DNA of 5,199 bases from JBAXBF01 sp034429745. GTDB lineage: Bacteria > Chloroflexota > Anaerolineae > Anaerolineales > DRKV01. Made by a program: the position numbers and the translations under genes. Within the stretch, counting starts at the first letter, position 1. Every line of letters begins with the position of its first letter. Where the stretch lies: positions 1-5,199 of the forward strand of contig DAOUFY010000048.1 of the NCBI GenBank assembly GCA_034429745.1, read 5' to 3'. The notes under the pieces were generated by a model. That model was not told where the DNA came from and did no database searches. It saw only the letters and a list, made by a program, of their open reading frames with translations. Shown piece by piece: positions 1 through 5,116 of the stretch.

Positions 1-472
1 TGGGTTCGATCATAGCCTGTTTATCGGTAGCGGCGATGAGGAGTGCATCAACCTTTTTAGCGATCATAGCGTCCACGATGGGGGTTTGGAGGGTGGGGTT
101 GAATTGAGCAGGTCCGTCAGCGATGAGTTCAACTCCCAACTCTTTTGCCTTAGCGCGAGCGCCTTTTTCCATAGTGATGTAGAAGCCGTCATCTTTCACA
201 CCAACAACCAAAGCAACTGTGATCTTCTTCTCAGCAGCGGGTTGTTCAGCAGGAGCAGCAGGCTGTTCAGCTTGTTCCTGCGGTGCTTCTTGAGCTTCGG
301 CTGGTTGTTCTTGAGGTGCTGCTTGCTCTTGAGGTGCTGCCTGCTCTTCAGCTGGCTTTTCTTCTGCGGCTGGCTGAGCTGGAGCAGCAGTTGGCTGCCC
401 TCCGCATGCAGCAAGCACCAATGCTAATACTACGATTACACTGATGACTTGAAAAAGTTTCAGGTTACGCAT
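1..472 (-). CDS. Sugar ABC transporter substrate-binding lipoprotein, 5' part (partial, runs off left edge)
   Basis: The first 157 codons of a type-I periplasmic-binding-protein-like lipoprotein (Peripla_BP_4, RbsB-like), which would capture a sugar at the outer face of the membrane for an ABC importer. The start at 472 is supported by an AAGGAGG site at 485-491 on the minus strand. Residues 1-22 form a short basic N-terminus and hydrophobic signal segment, and the lipobox LAAC places the acylated cysteine at residue 23. Residues 24-80 are a low-complexity A/P/Q/E tether. From residue 83 the mature fold begins with ITVALVVGVKDDGFY, then a helix (MEKGARAKAKELGVEL), and then VDALLIAATDKQAMIEP, the usual end of the first half of the N-terminal lobe. 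The C-terminal lobe, ligand specificity and any permease/ATPase genes lie outside the window. It is transcribed divergently from the regulator at 802, which suggests control by it. The family is secure; the sugar is unknown. Confidence 0.9.
   Translation of the reverse strand, partial: MRNLKLFQVISVIVVLALVLAACGGQPTAAPAQPAAEEKPAEEQAAPQEQAAPQEQPAEAQEAPQEQAEQPAAPAEQPAAEKKITVALVVGVKDDGFYITMEKGARAKAKELGVELIADGPAQFNPTLQTPIVDAMIAKKVDALLIAATDKQAMIEP
309..340 (-). repeat. Two copies of a 14-bp unit with 18-bp period in the lipoprotein tether
   Basis: TCTTGAGGTGCTGC occurs at 309-322 and again at 327-340, exactly six codons apart and in frame. On the coding strand it encodes a repeated AAPQEQ hexapeptide within the flexible tether (residues about 45-56). 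More degenerate versions of the hexapeptide (APQEQ and AEQPA types) lie on either side, which points to expansion by short in-frame duplication. Confidence 0.75.
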
Positions 473-561
473 TTAATAATCTTCCTCCTTGATTTTGGAT
501 TTGGGTAAATATAAAATTTTGATAAAATTGAGAGAATGATTGAATACAGTTCTTCGAAACC

Positions 562-571
562 TCACCTCCTT
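562..571 (-). other. Orphan Shine-Dalgarno-like sequence in the lipoprotein leader
   Basis: The minus strand reads AAGGAGGTGA here, an extended match to the 16S rRNA anti-Shine-Dalgarno sequence. It lies about 90 nt upstream of the real start at 472, inside the predicted leader. No ATG follows within normal distance and I see no short reading frame with an ATG in the stretch down to 473. It could be a standby ribosome site, part of a leader structure, or chance. Confidence 0.4.
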
Positions 572-581
572 GGATTGTATT

Positions 582-601
582 TTTCGAAAACGAAAGTTTC
601 G
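582..601. promoter_or_regulatory. Candidate operator, copy A (CGAAA-type cluster)
   Basis: This site contains TTCGAAAACGAAAG at 583-596, preceded by T to give TTTCG, and followed by an inverted TTTCG at 597-601. Two CGAAA units stand in tandem 6 bp apart (585 and 591). The same 14-mer recurs at 751-764. TTTC/GAAA repeats at short regular spacing are typical of operators of DeoR-family repressors such as E. coli AgaR. It lies downstream of the predicted lipoprotein start site (about +30 to +49). Assignment to the regulator encoded at 802 is inference. Confidence 0.6.
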
Positions 602-637
602 TGTATAATAACGAAACCATTTCCACTAATTAATGAA

Positions 638-666
638 ATATTAACACGAAATCAAGAAATTGTCAA
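638..666 (-). promoter_or_regulatory. Promoter for the substrate-binding lipoprotein gene
   Basis: On the minus strand a perfect -35 TTGACA (661-666) is separated by 17 bp from TAATAT (638-643, 4 of 6 matches to TATAAT), preceded by a TGn extended -10 (644-646). Transcription would start near 631, giving a leader of about 160 nt. A TTTCG half-site (647-651) lies in the spacer and further half-sites lie just downstream of the start, so a repressor bound there would block initiation. Confidence 0.7.
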
Positions 667-674
667 TAGAATAA

Positions 675-682
675 TTTCGAAA
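675..682. promoter_or_regulatory. Candidate operator, central palindrome TTTCGAAA
   Basis: This is a perfect 8-bp palindrome made of two overlapping inverted half-sites. It sits between the two divergent -35 elements (661-666 on minus, 698-703 on plus), where a bound protein could affect both promoters. Isolated half-sites elsewhere in the same region are at 555-559, 612-616 and 647-651. Confidence 0.45.
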
Positions 683-697
683 ATAAACAATTAATTG

Positions 698-726
698 TTG
701 ACTAAATGCCAAACTATGTTTATAAT
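698..726 (+). promoter_or_regulatory. Promoter for the DeoR/binding-protein fusion regulator
   Basis: TTGACT at 698-703 (5 of 6) is followed after exactly 17 bp by a perfect TATAAT at 721-726. An AT-rich stretch at 683-697 could act as an UP element. Transcription would start near 733, leaving a 69-nt leader that includes operator copy B at about +18 to +31. This fits autoregulation. Confidence 0.8.
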
Positions 727-750
727 CAATCATGGAAACGATTTATTATG

Positions 751-764
751 TTCGAAAACGAAAG
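751..764. promoter_or_regulatory. Candidate operator, copy B (14-bp direct repeat)
   Basis: TTCGAAAACGAAAG is identical to 583-596, with CGAAA units at 753 and 759. It lies just downstream of the predicted start site of the regulator gene, a position that would repress by roadblock or occlusion. The two copies are 168 bp apart in the same orientation and bracket both divergent promoters. Confidence 0.65.
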
Positions 765-801
765 CGATTGTGATGTGTAAAGCAATGAAATGAGGGGATA
801 G

Positions 802-2541
802 ATGGATCTAAACTCGCGCCAACAAAAGATATTGCAGATAGTACAAGAGAAAGGTTTTGTAACTGTTTCAGAATTAAGTCAGCTGTGTGGGGTTACGGAA
901 ACCACTATTCGCCGCGACTTATCAGAACTTGATTCAAAAGAGCACTTGAGACGCACTCACGGAGGCGCGTTTTCTATAAAAACGAGTCCCTCAATGGAGT
1001 GGGTGGAACCTTTCGGCACGGAAGACATAGAAAAAGACACTCTACCCGATTTATTGGAGGAAGAGATTGATGTTTTAATTACAACTTCAGTAAGTCCGCA
1101 TTTGGATAATATTCTGCTCGAAAAAATGCAGAAGAGGAACATTCCCATCATTGCAGAGTCTGTATGGGTGCCGAATAGCAGAACACTAGTGGCTGTAGAT
1201 AATTTCAAAGCTGCACGAGAGTTGGGTATATGGGCAGGAAATTATGTAAAAGAACATTTTCCTAAAGATGTTCATTTGCTCGACCTAACCTTTGATTTGC
1301 CTAATACAACTGCCAGAAGTCAAGGATTTTTAGAAGGCTTTCTTTCAGTATTGCCGACGGCTAAACTTGTGCTTTCGATTAATGCTCAATCTCGCAAGCA
1401 AAAGGCTTATCAGCTGGCAGCAGATGCACTTGCTGTGCATCCAGAAATTAATGTGATTTTTGCGATCAATGATGCGACAGCTGCCGGGGCATTAATGGCT
1501 TGTCAGGAACTTGGGATTCCTGCTCAAAATTTGTTATTGGTTACTTTTGGCTTGACAGGCGATACACTAAAAGAGGCATTAATCAAAGGTACGCATTGCA
1601 AAGCCGGCTTGGCGATGTTTCCGGATATTGTCGGGAGAGTGTGTATTGAAGCAGCAATTTCTGCCTATAACAATATTTCTCTTCCTTCCCATTTAGTTAC
1701 TCCTTATGCTGTGATCACCTCTCAAAATTTGCATGACTATTATGTGAAGACTGATAACGGTTGGAATATCCATTGGGAAAATGTGTTTAATCATCTCAGC
1801 ATTCCGTTGCCGATTGATAAGGAGCAACCGCGTTCGCTGCCATCTTTGCCACGGCGAATCGGTTTGGTTGTACCCTTCATGGAACATGAATGGTATCAAA
1901 AGTTGAATACATGCATGCGCAAATATGCGAGTCATCTTGATATAGAGGTATCACTCATCAACGCGGATAAAATGAACCAACGCGATTTAATGCTCAGGCA
2001 GCGTGCAATTGCCAGAACGGCTGCGGGATTGATTAATAATGATGACGTCGTTCTTTTAGATCACAGCCAAATAACTCAATTTCTTGCTGAGGAGCTTATC
2101 AAGCGTGATCTAAATAAAGTTACTGTAATCTCCAATTCTTTGCCAATTCTAGCCTTGCTAAGGGATAAGCCTCAATTCTCCTTGCTTTCTACAGGCGGAG
2201 CTTTACAACCTAATAATGATATGCTCACAGGTCCCATTGCCATTTCTTCGCTCAAAGAGTTGCGGGCAGACAAGTTATTTCTCAACGTAGCTGGTGTTTC
2301 GCTTGATTTTGGTTTATCACATACCAACCTCATTGATGTAACGATTAAGCAAGCAATGATGCGGACCGCGCGGGATATCATTCTTTTAGCAGATTATACA
2401 GCTTTTGGCAAAGAAGCGGTCATGCAAGTAGGTCCAATTTCTTTGATTAATAAAGTTATAACAGATGATGCCTTGCCGGCGATTTACCGGTTGGAGTTTA
2501 ATAAGCTTAATAAAGAGGTAATTATCGCTACCACTGAATAA
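802..2541 (+). CDS. DeoR-type transcriptional regulator with an inserted sugar-binding (type-I PBP) domain
   Basis: A 579-residue, probably cytoplasmic, sugar-responsive regulator, more than twice the usual DeoR length of about 250. Start: ATG at 802 behind GAGGGG at 792-797. Residues 1-57 are a classic DeoR helix-turn-helix, with TVSELSQLCGVTETTIRRDL and the RRTHGGA end. Residues about 75-310 resemble LacI/RbsB-type binding proteins: IDVLITTSVSPH, NIPIIAES, VAVDNFKAARELG, ARSQGFLEGF, INVIFAINDATAAGAL and VTFGLTGDTLKEAL. Residues 351-390 (RRIGLVVPFMEHEWY onward) look like the missing first strand-helix-strand of that fold. Residues about 397-560 are a DeoR C-terminal sensor domain: RAIARTAAGLI, TVISNSL, STGGAL, LTGP, RADKLFLNVAGV, IKQAMM, ILLADYTAFGK and VITDD. 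The phosphosugar loop is degenerate (DHSQIT instead of D-x-GTT). Its neighbours point to transporter and pentose/hexose control. Domain calls are strong; ligand and permutation are inference. Confidence 0.9.
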   Translation: MDLNSRQQKILQIVQEKGFVTVSELSQLCGVTETTIRRDLSELDSKEHLRRTHGGAFSIKTSPSMEWVEPFGTEDIEKDTLPDLLEEEIDVLITTSVSPHLDNILLEKMQKRNIPIIAESVWVPNSRTLVAVDNFKAARELGIWAGNYVKEHFPKDVHLLDLTFDLPNTTARSQGFLEGFLSVLPTAKLVLSINAQSRKQKAYQLAADALAVHPEINVIFAINDATAAGALMACQELGIPAQNLLLVTFGLTGDTLKEALIKGTHCKAGLAMFPDIVGRVCIEAAISAYNNISLPSHLVTPYAVITSQNLHDYYVKTDNGWNIHWENVFNHLSIPLPIDKEQPRSLPSLPRRIGLVVPFMEHEWYQKLNTCMRKYASHLDIEVSLINADKMNQRDLMLRQRAIARTAAGLINNDDVVLLDHSQITQFLAEELIKRDLNKVTVISNSLPILALLRDKPQFSLLSTGGALQPNNDMLTGPIAISSLKELRADKLFLNVAGVSLDFGLSHTNLIDVTIKQAMMRTARDIILLADYTAFGKEAVMQVGPISLINKVITDDALPAIYRLEFNKLNKEVIIATTE

Positions 2542-2580
2542 AAAAGAGGTCTGGTATTTTGAGCACCCAGACCTCTTTTT
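2541..2580. terminator. Bidirectional rho-independent terminator between convergent genes
   Basis: Arms 2541-2554 and 2567-2580 pair perfectly over 14 bp (core AGAGGTCTGG / CCAGACCTCT), with a 12-nt loop. T-runs on both strands make it functional in both directions. It starts at the last base of the regulator stop codon and lies 24 bp past the end of the isomerase gene at 2605, so it serves both the plus-strand regulator and the minus-strand operon. Confidence 0.92.
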
Positions 2581-2604
2581 GTTTATTTCAACTAACAAAG
2601 CAAG

Positions 2605-3297
2605 TTATGCATAAGGATAGTATTTTGCATAATCTTCGGTGAGCAAATAGAGAGGCGGCACATCTTCTTCAATTTCAGGAAAGCGCCCAATTGGCTCGTA
2701 GAAGCGGTTGTCGGTGCGGTCATCATTCACGACTGATACTTCTCCAACCAGAACGCGATCACCCTCTCCCCAGAATTTGTGATATTGTCCTTGCAGCAAT
2801 GTGATGCTTTCGCCGGGTTTCAAGCGAACTGTGCCACCGGGTTTTACTACTGTTCTCACACCATCAATGCTGACCACTACATCGTTCTCCATGTCCAGAT
2901 CTTCGGTGGGAGTGGAGTTGTAAAGCTGAAGCACAAGTTCACCCCCGCCGCGATTGATGATATCTTCCGCCTTAGTCCAATGGAAGTGCATTGGAGTAAC
3001 TTGATTGACGCCGACAATAAGAATTTTTTCGGCGTAGGTTTTGCCGCGCTTTTGTTTGAGGTTGTCGGGGTGTCCATTACGAATGGTGAACAAGGCAAGC
3101 CCAATATTTTTAAAATCGCCTCTACCAAAATCGGTAATATCCCAGCCTAACTGATTATCTACAATCTCTTTGACTTCCGGCCCCTTTTTTCGCCATTCAT
3201 CAGGAGACCAATAGGCAAAGGGCGGCAGATAAAAGTGATGCGATCGGATGAACTCATCAGCGTCTTTAATGATTGCGTTGATTTCTGATCGTTTCAT
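2605..3297 (-). CDS. D-lyxose isomerase (D-lyxose ketol-isomerase, cupin fold)
   Basis: A 230-residue cytoplasmic metal-dependent aldose-ketose isomerase that interconverts D-lyxose and D-xylulose; characterised relatives also act on D-mannose/D-fructose. The length matches the family (about 225-230, as in the E. coli O157 enzyme). Family signatures run the full length: MKRSEIN at the start, FYLPPFAYWSPDEW (22-35), LGWDITDFGRG (50-60), ALFTIRNG (68-75), YAEKILIV (88-95), TPMHFHWTKAEDIINRGGG (101-119), KPGESITLLQGQYHKFWGE (160-178), VGEVSVVNDDRTDNRF (184-199) and PIGRFPEIEED (202-212). The expected metal ligands are present: His104, His106, Glu111 and His173. An AAGGAG site at 3304-3309 overlaps the upstream stop codon and fixes the start at 3297. 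It lies 11 bp after the DUF4432 gene, so the two are very likely cotranscribed. It ends before the shared terminator at 2541-2580. Confidence 0.93.
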   Translation of the reverse strand: MKRSEINAIIKDADEFIRSHHFYLPPFAYWSPDEWRKKGPEVKEIVDNQLGWDITDFGRGDFKNIGLALFTIRNGHPDNLKQKRGKTYAEKILIVGVNQVTPMHFHWTKAEDIINRGGGELVLQLYNSTPTEDLDMENDVVVSIDGVRTVVKPGGTVRLKPGESITLLQGQYHKFWGEGDRVLVGEVSVVNDDRTDNRFYEPIGRFPEIEEDVPPLYLLTEDYAKYYPYA

Positions 3298-3308
3298 AGG
3301 GGCTCCTT

Positions 3309-4340
3309 TTACTTTTCTTCTTCGAGGATAATTTCTACGGCAAAAGTTTCTTTTTCGCCTGGCTTAAGCTCTTTAAGTACGCCGCGGGCGCGGTCTTTGC
3401 TTCGCCCTTCAACGAAGCAGTTGGCGGGTTCTAGCCCGAGAACATATTGGCTTTGACCCATCATTTTCCACTGTACTAAATTAAAGAGGCTTGCTTTGAG
3501 GTAGCGAACGGTGAGTTTCAGCTTTAGGATTGGGTTGACCAAAGTTATCTGGGCATAGCCATCTGAATCGGCGGGCAAATCGTGATAGAAGACTTGTTCT
3601 TTAAATTGTGGAGTGGGGGTTTGAAAATGAGACCAGTTATCTATCCCTTTTTCTGCTTCTGCATCGCGGCAGGATACTTTATGATTTGCTGCACTGAGGT
3701 AGCAATTTTCATTCAGCATTGGAAAGCCAATGTTGATGTGATATAGCATCATTAATGGGGAGGGATAAGATGAAAGGTTTTCGACAACATCATCATAGCG
3801 GATGATGTTGCGTCCCAGTTCAGTTGATATGCGCCGTTGGAGCAGAAGGTTTTCACCGTGCACGCGTGCTTGGCGAATTTCACCTTCAACCCATATTGTG
3901 CATTCATCTCCATGCCAAGTTTCACCGCGATTTACTTTTCTGGCTGGCAAAAAGGATAAGCGGCCATGAAGCCCAAGTTCTTCGCCGTTATCAACATCCG
4001 GCGCGCCGGCATGAGTCAGACCACAGCCAGTCATCAACCCGCCGCCAAAACCGTAGAGCCAGCCTAAGCCTTGGGGTTCAAAGTAAGCCCTGCCGCCGAA
4101 ACCGACGGGTGAAATCCAAGCGAGTGGAATGCCGCGGTATTCTGCTGCTGAAATGTCTAGCCCTCGATCGGGCAGAATGGTGCAGCGCAAGCCTGAACCG
4201 CTGCGCATTTCAATGAAACGTGTGCCGCGTTCACTGCCATCTCCAAGCTCTCCGATTGTTGTGCCGGCGATTTGTGAAAACTCACCAACATAAGAAAGGA
4301 GTTGAGAGCGAGTATAAGTACGTCCAAACAAGTAAGCCAT
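3309..4340 (-). CDS. DUF4432 family protein, aldose-1-epimerase-like (galactose mutarotase fold)
   Basis: A 343-residue cytoplasmic protein of the DUF4432 branch of the galactose-mutarotase-like beta-sandwich superfamily, whose members act on or bind sugars. Features seen: GSGLRCTILPDRGLDISAA (48-66), PLAWISPVGF (72-81), a glycine-rich stretch ending CGLTHAGAP (106-114), ELGLHGRLSFLPAR (121-134), PLMMLYHINIGFP (195-207) and LGLEPANC..GR..DRARGVL (301-322). His110, His125, His201 and Glu304 are the conserved polar residues most likely to line the active site, by analogy with mutarotases. An AAGGAG at 4349-4354 supports the start at 4340. It sits 11 bp upstream of the D-lyxose isomerase gene in the same operon, which suggests it supplies the anomer or epimer used by that enzyme. 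The family is confident; the reaction is not established and is inference. Confidence 0.87.
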   Translation of the reverse strand: MAYLFGRTYTRSQLLSYVGEFSQIAGTTIGELGDGSERGTRFIEMRSGSGLRCTILPDRGLDISAAEYRGIPLAWISPVGFGGRAYFEPQGLGWLYGFGGGLMTGCGLTHAGAPDVDNGEELGLHGRLSFLPARKVNRGETWHGDECTIWVEGEIRQARVHGENLLLQRRISTELGRNIIRYDDVVENLSSYPSPLMMLYHINIGFPMLNENCYLSAANHKVSCRDAEAEKGIDNWSHFQTPTPQFKEQVFYHDLPADSDGYAQITLVNPILKLKLTVRYLKASLFNLVQWKMMGQSQYVLGLEPANCFVEGRSKDRARGVLKELKPGEKETFAVEIILEEEK

Positions 4341-4381
4341 AGTAAATTCTCCTTATTGATTGATGATATTAAGTTTGAGAC

Positions 4382-4882
4382 CTACTCCTCTTCTGCTTTG
4401 CGTTTGCCTAATTGCTGATCAATCGCAAGTAAAGCAAAAGATTTTGATTCCGACATCTTGATCATTTCAAGTATTTGAGAGGCGTTGCTCTCTTCCTCAA
4501 CTTGCTCTTCTATGAACCATTGCAGCATGATTTGTGAAGGATAATCTTTTTCTTGGAGTGCGAGTTCGTAAAGATTATTGATGAGTTGAGTTACTTTCTG
4601 TTCATGTTTTAGTGTTCTTTCAAAGACGTCTTGAGGTGATGCGAAGTCGCTTTGCGGCTGATCGAGAGCTAGGAGGGTAACTTTTGCACCTCGTTCTAAA
4701 AGGAAATTATAAAACTTCATTGCATGGCTGACTTCTTCTTGGCTTTGGATGTGCATCCAACGGGAAAAGCCGGGCAGATTGTTTTCTGCGAAATAAGCTG
4801 ACATGGAAAGGTAGAGATAAGCTGAATCTAGTTCGGCTTTTATTTGGTTATTTATAGCTTCCTGCATCTTGGGACTGATCAT
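4382..4882 (-). CDS. ftnA: Non-heme ferritin (FtnA-type)
   Basis: A 166-residue iron-storage protein expected to form a 24-subunit shell that oxidises Fe(II) and stores Fe(III) mineral in the cytoplasm. Length and start (MISPKMQEAINNQIKAEL) match bacterial FtnA. The ferroxidase centre is complete and at E. coli FtnA positions: Glu17, Glu50, His53 (EEVSHAM), Glu94, Gln127 and Glu130, with the conserved Tyr24. Glu126 and Glu129 beside Gln127 could serve a third iron site. The heme-ligand methionine arrangement of bacterioferritin is not evident, so the non-heme type is preferred. AAGGAGG at 4891-4897 lies 8 bp before the ATG. The gene precedes the DUF4432 gene by 41 bp on the same strand with no hairpin between, so read-through into the sugar genes is possible. 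An independent promoter lies upstream at 4938-4946. Confidence 0.94.
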   Translation of the reverse strand: MISPKMQEAINNQIKAELDSAYLYLSMSAYFAENNLPGFSRWMHIQSQEEVSHAMKFYNFLLERGAKVTLLALDQPQSDFASPQDVFERTLKHEQKVTQLINNLYELALQEKDYPSQIMLQWFIEEQVEEESNASQILEMIKMSESKSFALLAIDQQLGKRKAEEE

Positions 4883-4937
4883 AATATTTTCCTCCTTTGT
4901 TGGATTAACCAGAACAGTAAATGCCGCTATTTTGGTA

Positions 4938-4946
4938 AGTATATCA
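4938..4946 (-). promoter_or_regulatory. Candidate extended -10 promoter for the ferritin gene
   Basis: On the minus strand TGATATACT gives a TGn extended -10 followed by TATACT (4938-4943, 5 of 6 matches). The expected -35 position 17 bp upstream reads TTCCTG, a poor match, so the call rests on the extended -10. Transcription would begin near 4931, giving a leader of about 49 nt. I see no clear Fur or PerR box. Confidence 0.5.
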
Positions 4947-5003
4947 CATTTAAGGTGGTTCAGGAATGACGGATAATATTTTACAATTGTTTCTATTTCG
5001 ATG

Positions 5004-5020
5004 TCTTAATCCAATTAAGA
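5004..5020. repeat. Short inverted repeat between the ferritin and right-end promoters
   Basis: TCTTAAT (5004-5010) and ATTAAGA (5014-5020) are a perfect 7-bp inverted repeat with a 3-bp spacer. It sits between the two divergent -10 elements (4938-4943 and 5051-5056), a reasonable place for an operator or activator site. It is AT-rich and could be chance. Confidence 0.4.
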
Positions 5021-5041
5021 GTTTATATATAAAGACTTGCT

Positions 5042-5088
5042 AAAATATGTTATAATAAAAACTTTGCAAAGTTGGTGTAACATATTTT
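5042..5088. repeat. Nested inverted repeats around the right-end promoter, candidate operator
   Basis: The outer arms AAAATATGTTA (5042-5052) and TAACATATTTT (5078-5088) are a perfect 11-bp inverted repeat. Inside it lies a perfect 14-bp palindrome, AACTTTGCAAAGTT (5060-5073), centred within 2 bp of the outer repeat. The left arm overlaps the extended -10 and the palindrome covers the expected transcription start near 5063, so a bound dimer would block initiation. The regulator that would bind is not identifiable from this window. Confidence 0.6.
5048..5056 (+). promoter_or_regulatory. Extended -10 promoter for the gene at 5169
   Basis: TGTTATAAT combines a TGn extension with a perfect TATAAT (5051-5056). 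No good -35 is present at 16-18 bp upstream. The predicted start near 5063 leaves a leader of about 105 nt. Confidence 0.55.
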
Positions 5089-5116
5089 CTGTAAATTGCA
5101 GAACCTTAACAAAAAC

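Noticed and set aside
86..427. A plus-strand open frame of 113 codons opposite the lipoprotein
   Set aside because: It is the mirror of the low-complexity A/P/Q/E tether region on the minus strand. The peptide is Leu/Phe/Ser/Arg-rich with no family features and no good ribosome site, while the minus frame has a start site, lipobox and binding-protein fold.
604..609. A TATAAT on the plus strand as a second regulator promoter
   Set aside because: The -35 position at 17-bp spacing (581-586) reads TTTTCG and there is no TGn extension. The pair at 698-726 is far better and closer to the gene.
553..764. A CRISPR-like array suggested by recurring CGAAA units
   Set aside because: Units are only 5-14 bp, irregularly spaced and inverted in places, with no repeat-spacer pattern. 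Operator half-sites explain them better.
2779..3150. A plus-strand open frame of 123 codons inside the D-lyxose isomerase gene
   Set aside because: The minus frame matches an isomerase family over its full length with all metal ligands. The plus frame has no recognisable features and no promoter or ribosome site.
3824..4216. A plus-strand open frame of 130 codons inside the DUF4432 gene
   Set aside because: It is a shadow frame, rich in Arg, His and Cys, without domain features. The opposite frame is a well-conserved protein.
4341..4381. A terminator between the ferritin and DUF4432 genes
   Set aside because: No GC-rich hairpin followed by a T-run can be found on the minus strand. The short gap contains only AT-rich sequence and a ribosome site.
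4382..4882. Bacterioferritin or Dps instead of FtnA
   Set aside because: The ferroxidase residues fall at FtnA positions (Glu17, Glu50, His53, Glu94, Gln127, Glu130). A clear heme-binding methionine pattern and the Dps inter-subunit motif are not seen.
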